From Gammaproteobacteria bacterium (GTDB lineage Bacteria; Pseudomonadota; Gammaproteobacteria; Arenicellales; Arenicellaceae), in assembly GCA_030426005.1 (NCBI GenBank), contig JAUHZM010000018.1, positions 1 through 19,954 of the forward strand: a DNA stretch of 19,954 nucleotides, in the 5' to 3' direction. The notes under the pieces were generated by a model. That model did no database searches. It saw only the letters and a list, made by a program, of their open reading frames with translations, and was not told where the DNA came from. Shown here in pieces: positions 15,043 to 19,954 of the stretch. Numbering within the stretch: position 1 is the stretch's first letter; every line of letters starts with the position of its first letter. A program made the position numbers and the translations under genes.

Positions 15043-16272
15043 ATGGCAAAACGCACATACGATGTGGTTGTCTGGGGCGCCACCGGCTTCACTGGCAAAT
15101 GGGTCGCTAAACACCTGTTTGATAATTACAGTACAAAGCAATTGCGCTGGGTGATTGCCGGGCGAAATGAGGAAAAACTCCATCAGGTTCGAGAATTTAT
15201 CGGCGATGAGGATGGGGCAATTGATCTCTTGCTTGCCGACAGTGCCGATCAAGCATCGTTGGTAAAAATGGCTGAAGCAGCTAAGGTCATAATTTCTACC
15301 GTTGGTCCCTATTCCGATTACGGTTCCTTATTAGTCAAAGTTTGTACCATGGTTGGTACTGACTATGTGGATCTCACGGGAGAAGTGCCCTGGATGCGCA
15401 ACATGATTGATGAGTATTCGGACTTTGCTAAGAAAAGTGGTGCTCGCATCGTGCATAGCTGCGGGTTTGACTCGATTCCATCGGATATGGGGACTTTCTA
15501 TGTCCAGCAATACGCGCAACAGCAATTTGCCGAAAGCCTGAAATGTGTGCGTTACACATTGATTAAAGCGAAAGGTGGCATGAGCGGGGGCACGATCGCG
15601 AGTATGATGAACGTGATCAAGCTCGCAGTCAGCAACAAGAAAGTGCGACGCCTACTCGGAAACCCATATGCACTTAATCCAGACCTTAAGTTCAATGGTG
15701 GCGATAAGCGCGATCAGACAGGTGTTAAATTCAGTCAGGATGTTCAGCGGTGGACGGCACCGTTTTTAATGGCCGGCATCAATACACGGATTGTGCGTCG
15801 GACAAATGCGCTGATGAATTTTCGCTATGGCACTGACTTTCGTTACAGTGAATCAATGGCAACAGGTTCTGGCGCAAAAGGCTACCTCGCGGCAAAATCA
15901 ATTTCGCTCGGCCTGAAAGCAATGACATTGACCAGCGTAACACAACTCGGCCGTAATGTTCTGCGACGCTTCTTGCCCGCGCAAGGCGAAGGGCCTGAGG
16001 TGGATCCGGCGAGCCCTGGGTTCTACGTGATCCAGTTTAACGGCGAGACGCGTGGTGGCGAGTCTGTGGTTATGCGGTTAAAAGGGGATGCTGATCCGGG
16101 CTATGGTTCCACCTCAAAAATGCTGGCTGAATCCGCTGTGTGCTTGGCAAAAGACAAAATCTCGGTGGACGGAGGATTTTGGACGCCAGCAAGCGCAATG
16201 GGTGATGCACTGTTAACGCGTTTGCAGGAAAAAGCTGGATTGAGTTTTACCATCATCGGCGAAGATGACTAG
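15043..16272 (+). CDS. Saccharopine dehydrogenase-like NAD(P)-binding oxidoreductase (SCCPDH / trans-acting enoyl reductase family)
   Basis: The 409-residue product begins with a Rossmann fold: VVVWGATGFTGKWVAKHL with the dinucleotide loop GATGFTG at 12-18, AGRNEEKL at 39-46, and STVGPYSDYG at 85-94. It continues with DYVDLTGE and the family-typical HSCGFDSIPSDMG (138-150), and has about the length of human SCCPDH. The family includes the mycobacterial trans-acting enoyl reductase of phthiocerol lipid synthesis and lipid-droplet SCCPDH. It is not the lysine-pathway enzyme. Its substrate is unknown, but a lipid substrate would fit the divergent acyl-CoA synthetase gene. GAGGAG (15032-15037) lies 5 nt before the ATG. 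It is probably co-transcribed with the next gene, 20 nt downstream. Confidence 0.88.
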   Translation: MAKRTYDVVVWGATGFTGKWVAKHLFDNYSTKQLRWVIAGRNEEKLHQVREFIGDEDGAIDLLLADSADQASLVKMAEAAKVIISTVGPYSDYGSLLVKVCTMVGTDYVDLTGEVPWMRNMIDEYSDFAKKSGARIVHSCGFDSIPSDMGTFYVQQYAQQQFAESLKCVRYTLIKAKGGMSGGTIASMMNVIKLAVSNKKVRRLLGNPYALNPDLKFNGGDKRDQTGVKFSQDVQRWTAPFLMAGINTRIVRRTNALMNFRYGTDFRYSESMATGSGAKGYLAAKSISLGLKAMTLTSVTQLGRNVLRRFLPAQGEGPEVDPASPGFYVIQFNGETRGGESVVMRLKGDADPGYGSTSKMLAESAVCLAKDKISVDGGFWTPASAMGDALLTRLQEKAGLSFTIIGEDD

Positions 16273-16292
16273 TTGGGACTTACATAGAGGCG

Positions 16293-16910
16293 ATGAACAA
16301 GACGCGACTTATTGCAGCAGCTGAGCAATTTTTACATCAACACCCAAAGGGGTTTGATGACCCCTCGTTAGAAGCGGTGGTAAAGCGGCACAGCAAAGCC
16401 AATCTCAGTGAGTTCGCGCAAGCACACTTTGCCCAAGATTCGGCAGCGACCGATGCTGAAATCGTAGATGCGATGGTCAAAGTGGTCAGTCGTTCATCGA
16501 TGGTGTCCATGTTTGAGAAACCCAAATTTAGAGACTTCTGTGGGCAATTGGATGCGATGCAAAAAGGCTTTCTCGCTGATGCGATGATGAGTTTTTTGCA
16601 CCATGATCAAGAAGCCGGGTTTGATGCGATGTTGAGCCTGCTCGACACACACAAGCTCGCAAAATGGAGTCTCATGACAATTATTCCCGCCTATTACGCA
16701 CCGCAGAAGGAGGTGTTTGTGAAGCCGACGACCGCTAAAGGCGTTGTCACGTATCTGGAGTTAGAAAACTTGGTGTACAAACCGCGACCAAGTTGGGCAT
16801 TCTATACTGGCTATCGAGATTGGGTGAACTCGGCAAAGCAACTGGTGGATCCGAGTCTGTCACCTTCTAATGCGGCTTTCACTGGCTTCTTAATGATGTC
16901 GATTTCTTAA
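16293..16910 (+). CDS. Hypothetical protein, 205 residues
   Basis: I do not recognise a characterised family. The protein looks soluble: there is no signal peptide and no convincing membrane segment. The first two thirds are mostly helical with many Ala, Phe and Asp residues. The last third has a more patterned stretch, EVFVKPTTAKGVVTYLELE, then YKPRPSWAFYTGYRDWV, ending NAAFTGFLMMSIS, which looks like a conserved domain. It starts 20 nt after the oxidoreductase gene, so the two are likely one operon. The ribosome site is poor: agagg ends 2 nt before the ATG, which suggests coupling to the upstream gene. It converges on the phosphoesterase gene with only 21 nt between stops and no hairpin that I can see. 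Confidence 0.8.
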   Translation: MNKTRLIAAAEQFLHQHPKGFDDPSLEAVVKRHSKANLSEFAQAHFAQDSAATDAEIVDAMVKVVSRSSMVSMFEKPKFRDFCGQLDAMQKGFLADAMMSFLHHDQEAGFDAMLSLLDTHKLAKWSLMTIIPAYYAPQKEVFVKPTTAKGVVTYLELENLVYKPRPSWAFYTGYRDWVNSAKQLVDPSLSPSNAAFTGFLMMSIS

Positions 16911-16931
16911 GCGACGGGGCAGTGCTTAGTT

Positions 16932-18152
16932 TCATGTTGTGGACTTTTGCAACTGCGTGTTAGAGAACCAATCCCACTGACGCTGACGTTGATCTCGCAA
17001 CAATTTGAATTTATGGGTTGGGCTTGTATGCAACGACCAAGGCATAGACAGATCTTGCCACTGATAACTGACAGCCTGCCCAGGCTGAACTCTCCCCATG
17101 AGTAGTTGTGCCACCGGTTGTTGGTGGATCAAATCTTCATGACCTAACCCTTCACCAGCTGTCCATTGGCGCAATCCACTGATGTCCAGTTCGGCGCTGT
17201 GATGAACGTGCCCGCACAGAAAATCGGTCGTGTTGAGAGCCTTGGCCATCGACAGTAGCCAGGCCACTTCGTTAATACCGCCAACCTCGTGGTCGTCGTT
17301 GGGTCGCGGGTCGCGCAAGGGGCTATGGCTGAACATCACGGTATTCTCGGGTGCGTGTGGCGACTTCGCTAAGCGTTGCAGCAGGTTGCCTCGTAAGCCA
17401 GCCTGTGCAGGAAAGAAATCCGCAGCAGTATCAATGTTTATAAATCGCGTACCCGCGATAGTGAAATGTGAATTCAGCGGGCCAAGTTCCGTGCGAAATT
17501 TGTGATACACCAGTCCGCTGTCGTTAAAGTCATGATTGCCGATACTGATATAGCAAGGCAGCGGAGCGTCGTGAAACTGTTGAATGGCGCGGTCGTATTC
17601 ACCGTCGGAATAATTGAAGTCGCCAAGATGTAGTAGAAACCGTGCTCCAAGTTCGGCGGCTCGCTGCAGGCACCAATCGAGTTCAGTGCCACCACCGGTA
17701 TCACCGATAATCGCAAAATCAAAACCGTGATCGAGGTCGTGTTCCCAGCTCAGGATGATTTCATCGTCGGACTTACTGCGAATCAACAAGCGCCGGTTTA
17801 TACCGTCAACATCTTCATGTACTTCAGTATTGGCGTTAGTTTTTACCTGCAGCTGGGCTCCTGAGAGTACATTATTTACTTCGACCTCCAGATCGACGCG
17901 CCCGGCTTGAATGCGTAACTCAGGCGTCGGTGTGAACGCGCGTAAGGACGCGGCGGTGTTCGATTTGGTCGCGGTACTCTTGATTGGGATCAGGTCTGCT
18001 AGCTCGAATGCCGCGCCTTGATGTTTAAAGCTTGTGTCGAGTGCGTGCGGCTCTAACGACAGTCGCGGATAGCGCAGCCCACGATGGTAGCTGTATCCGA
18101 GGCCAGCGGCAGCAATGCCGCCAGCCAGTAGGAACGTTCGGCGTGATGCCAT
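16932..18152 (-). CDS. Tat-exported purple-acid-phosphatase-like metallophosphoesterase
   Basis: The 406-residue protein starts with a twin-arginine signal, SRRTFLLAGGIAAAGLGY, so it should be exported folded with its metals. A beta-rich region (about 30-140) precedes the catalytic domain. The five metal-binding blocks match the purple acid phosphatase order: GDTG (150-153), GDFNY (177-181), GNHD (205-208), VMFSH (272-276) and GHVH (314-317). This supplies D151, D178, Y181, N206, H276, H315 and H317. The first block has Gly where ordinary calcineurin-like enzymes have His, and Tyr181 is the iron-charge-transfer ligand of purple enzymes. The likely role is phosphate-ester hydrolysis in the periplasm; the substrate is unknown. 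It is the second gene of an operon, 8 nt after the DUF4399 gene. Confidence 0.85.
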   Translation of the reverse strand: MASRRTFLLAGGIAAAGLGYSYHRGLRYPRLSLEPHALDTSFKHQGAAFELADLIPIKSTATKSNTAASLRAFTPTPELRIQAGRVDLEVEVNNVLSGAQLQVKTNANTEVHEDVDGINRRLLIRSKSDDEIILSWEHDLDHGFDFAIIGDTGGGTELDWCLQRAAELGARFLLHLGDFNYSDGEYDRAIQQFHDAPLPCYISIGNHDFNDSGLVYHKFRTELGPLNSHFTIAGTRFINIDTAADFFPAQAGLRGNLLQRLAKSPHAPENTVMFSHSPLRDPRPNDDHEVGGINEVAWLLSMAKALNTTDFLCGHVHHSAELDISGLRQWTAGEGLGHEDLIHQQPVAQLLMGRVQPGQAVSYQWQDLSMPWSLHTSPTHKFKLLRDQRQRQWDWFSNTQLQKSTT

Positions 18153-18160
18153 GATGTTGC

Positions 18161-18664
18161 TTATTCGACCGTAATGGTGATTTTTTTAGAAATGACTGGC
18201 TCCGCGTGTGGAATATGCAGGTGGTTGCCAAGCAGCAATTGAAGCGTGTATTCGCCGGGCTCAAGTTCTAGCGTGGTTTCTGTCTGGCCACCGCCGAAAT
18301 GAATGATTTGCTCGGTCGCCGGTAGCACCTGGTCCATCGGTGGTAGCTCATCTAGATTAATTAACAGGTGGTGGTGGCCGCTAAACTCGGTACTGTCGCC
18401 CGCTTTGACCACTTTCATATTGGTAATTCCAAACTCAACCTTGACTGGTGAACTCACTACCGCGCCGTCGCCGGGGCTAATGATAAACACGTCCGCACCT
18501 GGTGCTGCGGTGCTGATCAGTGACGGTGGGACTGAGGTTGATTCGCTCTGATTTACGCTTGCTTCTGGTAATGCTTCGGTGGTGACTGCGTCTTGGCGAA
18601 ACGCGAAGAAATAGATCAAAAATGCAATTAGGGCTGCGACGATGGCAATTGCGATGTTTTTCAT
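18161..18664 (-). CDS. DUF4399 protein with N-terminal membrane anchor
   Basis: From the ATG at 18664 the product has 167 residues. An open frame extends 36 codons further upstream, but the Met here begins a typical signal/anchor (MKNIAIAIVAALIAFLIYFF) and fits family members better. A Ser/Thr/Pro/Glu-rich linker follows, then the DUF4399 domain: VFIISPGDGAVVSSPVKVEF, GHHHLLI, IIHFGGGQTETTLELEPGEY and LLLGNHLHIPHAEPVISKKI. The conserved histidine clusters suggest metal binding, which is not proven for the family. It sits 8 nt upstream of the purple-acid-phosphatase-like gene on the same strand, so both probably act together outside the cytoplasm. Confidence 0.85.
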   Translation of the reverse strand: MKNIAIAIVAALIAFLIYFFAFRQDAVTTEALPEASVNQSESTSVPPSLISTAAPGADVFIISPGDGAVVSSPVKVEFGITNMKVVKAGDSTEFSGHHHLLINLDELPPMDQVLPATEQIIHFGGGQTETTLELEPGEYTLQLLLGNHLHIPHAEPVISKKITITVE

Positions 18665-18750
18665 AATGCTAACTTGTGTGATGGAATGAAAGAATTCAGG
18701 GTCTGTTACTGTGGGCTCCCTTGGGAGGCTCCCTACTATAAACCAGATTG

Positions 18751-18773
18751 CGTGAGATGGTGGTAATCTCACG
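18751..18773. repeat. Perfect 8-bp inverted repeat in the divergent intergenic region
   Basis: CGTGAGAT (18751-18758) and ATCTCACG (18766-18773) are exact reverse complements with a 7-nt spacer. They lie between the divergent DUF4399 and ArsM-like genes, close to the sequence TATAGT on the minus strand (about 18736-18741). An operator serving one or both genes is possible. No T-run follows on either strand, so it does not look like a terminator. Confidence 0.4.
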
Positions 18774-18813
18774 TAATTCGTTGTGCTAGGGCTGTGCCTA
18801 GGCGTCTGGCTGT

Positions 18814-18844
18814 TTGTAATGCCTGATGGCGCTGCGCTTATAAT
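18814..18844 (+). promoter_or_regulatory. Candidate promoter for the ArsM-like gene
   Basis: TATAAT at 18839-18844 is preceded by TTGTAA at 18814-18819 with a 19-bp spacer, slightly longer than ideal. The start codon is 55 bp downstream of the -10. No other promoter-like pair is better in the 234-bp divergent gap. Confidence 0.4.
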
Positions 18845-18898
18845 CTCTAATCAGACCAGATAGAATTAAGCCAGTAAAATTTTCAGATACCAATTCCA

Positions 18899-19954
18899 AT
18901 GAACGAGAAGTTAACATACCAGCAAGTAAAAGATTATTACGGCAAAGTACTGCAAAGCAGCGCCGATTTGAAAACCGATGCATGTTGCACTGACGAGGGG
19001 CTGCCAGCGTATTTGAAGCCGATTTTGTCGAAAGTGCATGATGAAGTGCTTATGCGGTACTACGGGTGTGGACTAGTTCTGCCCGAGCAACTAACGGGAG
19101 CGCGGATCCTTGATCTGGGTTCTGGTGCGGGTCGCGATGTGTATGCCTTGTCAGCGCTGGTTGGTGAAAACGGGCACGTCGTCGGTGTGGACATGACCGC
19201 TGAACAACTGGCGGTCGCGAACGCATATCGTGAGTACCATGCAGACGTATTTGGCTATGGTTCGCCCAATACCAGCTTTCACCAAGGTTATATTGAGCAG
19301 CTGGATCAACTCGGTTTAGAGCCAGGTTCATTTGACGTGGTGGTATCGAATTGTGTGATTAATTTGTCACCTGATAAGCAAGCCGTGCTATCGCAATGCT
19401 ATGACTTATTGAAGCCCGGCGGTGAAATCTATTTCTCTGACGTTTACGCCGAGCGTCGTACGCCGCCGCATTTGGTTGACGACGAAGAGCTGTTAGAGCT
19501 GGTTGAAATGGAAGTCCGCGAACTTCTGGACCAGTACGAATTTCCAGGTGATGACACCCCTGTGATCATCGGCAGCGCGCTGAAGGCGTTGGAAGGTGAT
19601 GAAGAGTATGTCGTCAAGGTAAAAGAGCTGGTTGACGCATTAGACAACTACATTCCTGAGCCTGAGCGCGCGGTAGATCAGCCGTTTTTGATGCCGATCG
19701 AAGATGTGTTCTCAATTTCAGGTCGCGGCACGGTAGTGACGGGTCGAATTGAGCGCGGCATTGTTAATGTCGGTGACGAGATTGCGATTGTAGGCATCAA
19801 AGACACCACGACGACCACATGTACGGGTGTAGAGATGTTCCGCAAGCTGCTGGACGAAGGTCGTGCAGGTGAGAACGTCGGTGTTCTGTTGCGTGGTACG
19901 AAGCGTGAAGACGTTGAGCGTGGCCAGGTATTGTCGAAGCCTGGCTCGATCAAC
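18899..19954 (+). CDS. ArsM-like SAM methyltransferase fused in frame to an EF-Tu fragment (runs off the window)
   Basis: The open frame is uninterrupted for 352 codons to the window edge. Residues 1-192 are the front part of an arsenite-methyltransferase-like protein. They include YYGKVLQSSADLKTDACCT with the Cys29-Cys30 pair, the SAM loop ILDLGSGAGRDVYAL (70-84), GVDMT (96-100), SNCVINLSPDK with Cys152, and LLKPGGEIYFSDVYAERR. At about residue 193 the sequence turns into EF-Tu, and the methyltransferase C terminus with its remaining conserved Cys region (GECLSGALYW-like in relatives, from memory) is lost. No ribosome site is obvious at the ATG. As written, neither half should work normally: the methyltransferase lacks about its last third and EF-Tu lacks its GTP-binding core. 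An assembly or recombination chimera is the simplest explanation. Confidence 0.75.
   Translation, partial: MNEKLTYQQVKDYYGKVLQSSADLKTDACCTDEGLPAYLKPILSKVHDEVLMRYYGCGLVLPEQLTGARILDLGSGAGRDVYALSALVGENGHVVGVDMTAEQLAVANAYREYHADVFGYGSPNTSFHQGYIEQLDQLGLEPGSFDVVVSNCVINLSPDKQAVLSQCYDLLKPGGEIYFSDVYAERRTPPHLVDDEELLELVEMEVRELLDQYEFPGDDTPVIIGSALKALEGDEEYVVKVKELVDALDNYIPEPERAVDQPFLMPIEDVFSISGRGTVVTGRIERGIVNVGDEIAIVGIKDTTTTTCTGVEMFRKLLDEGRAGENVGVLLRGTKREDVERGQVLSKPGSIN
19475..19954 (+). other. tuf: EF-Tu (tuf) internal fragment: end of the GTPase domain plus domain II
   Basis: The 160 codons match E. coli EF-Tu from about residue 141 (VDDEELLELVEMEVREL) through FPGDDTP, the G5 block GSALKALEG, YIPEPERA, EDVFSISGRGTVVTGR and CTGVEMFRKLLDEGRAGENV, to about residue 301. 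Missing are the first 140 residues: the P-loop GHVDHGKTT, switch regions, DCPGH and NKxD. The fragment itself is well conserved, with no stop or frameshift, so it looks like part of a functional tuf gene and not an old pseudogene. Confidence 0.9.

Noticed and set aside
18665..18772. N-terminal 36-codon extension of the DUF4399 protein.
   Set aside because: It would place polar and charged residues before a textbook signal/anchor; the Met at 18664 is directly before that anchor.
1..19954. CRISPR arrays, insertion sequences, prophage or toxin-antitoxin genes.
   Set aside because: I looked for spaced direct repeats, transposase motifs and small gene pairs on both strands and saw none.

Overview
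The window looks like chromosomal DNA of a gammaproteobacterium. The protein sequences of SecE, NusG, L11, L1, L10, L7/L12, RpoB and RpoC are close to those of Escherichia and Pseudomonas as I remember them, and the gene order secE-nusG-rplK-rplA-rplJ-rplL-rpoB-rpoC is the classical one. Genus and species cannot be told from the sequence alone. I see no tRNA, rRNA, CRISPR array or insertion sequence.

Layout. Positions 78-12169 (+) hold the secretion/transcription/ribosome block. Its leaders carry recognisable RNA structure: hairpins before rplK, an L10-type leader before rplJ, and three hairpins between rplL and rpoB. A strong intrinsic terminator follows rpoC, and the rpsL-rpsG-fusA-tuf genes that follow rpoC in some gammaproteobacteria are not there. 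Positions 12392-13024 (+) encode an exported protein with a degenerate OmpA-like domain. Positions 13088-14746 (-) encode an AMP-forming long-chain acyl-CoA synthetase that seems to lack a normal start codon. Divergent from it, 15043-16910 (+) is a likely two-gene operon: a saccharopine-dehydrogenase-like (SCCPDH/trans-acting enoyl reductase family) oxidoreductase and an unrecognised 205-residue protein. Positions 16932-18664 (-) are a two-gene operon: a membrane-anchored DUF4399 protein and a Tat-exported phosphoesterase with the full purple-acid-phosphatase ligand set. From 18899 (+) to the window end an arsenite-methyltransferase-like gene runs in frame into the middle of an EF-Tu gene.

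Two points deserve attention first. (1) rpoB is split by a single in-frame TAA directly abutting an in-frame ATG, with no frameshift. It sits at the equivalent of E. coli beta residue 276, inside the dispensable region where E. coli beta tolerates being divided. (2) The ArsM-like::EF-Tu fusion joins two unrelated, individually well-conserved proteins in the same frame and removes the GTP-binding part of EF-Tu. An assembly or recombination junction is the simplest reading. The window opens just before secE and closes inside tuf, and tuf normally lies just upstream of secE, so the contig structure should be verified.

How the genes work together. The first block builds the translocon, the ribosomal stalk and L1 arm, and RNA polymerase, under expected autogenous control by L1 and L10. 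The second half is ordinary accessory chromosome: lipid activation and redox enzymes, envelope proteins and an extracytoplasmic phosphoesterase. No dedicated defence or mobile system was seen.
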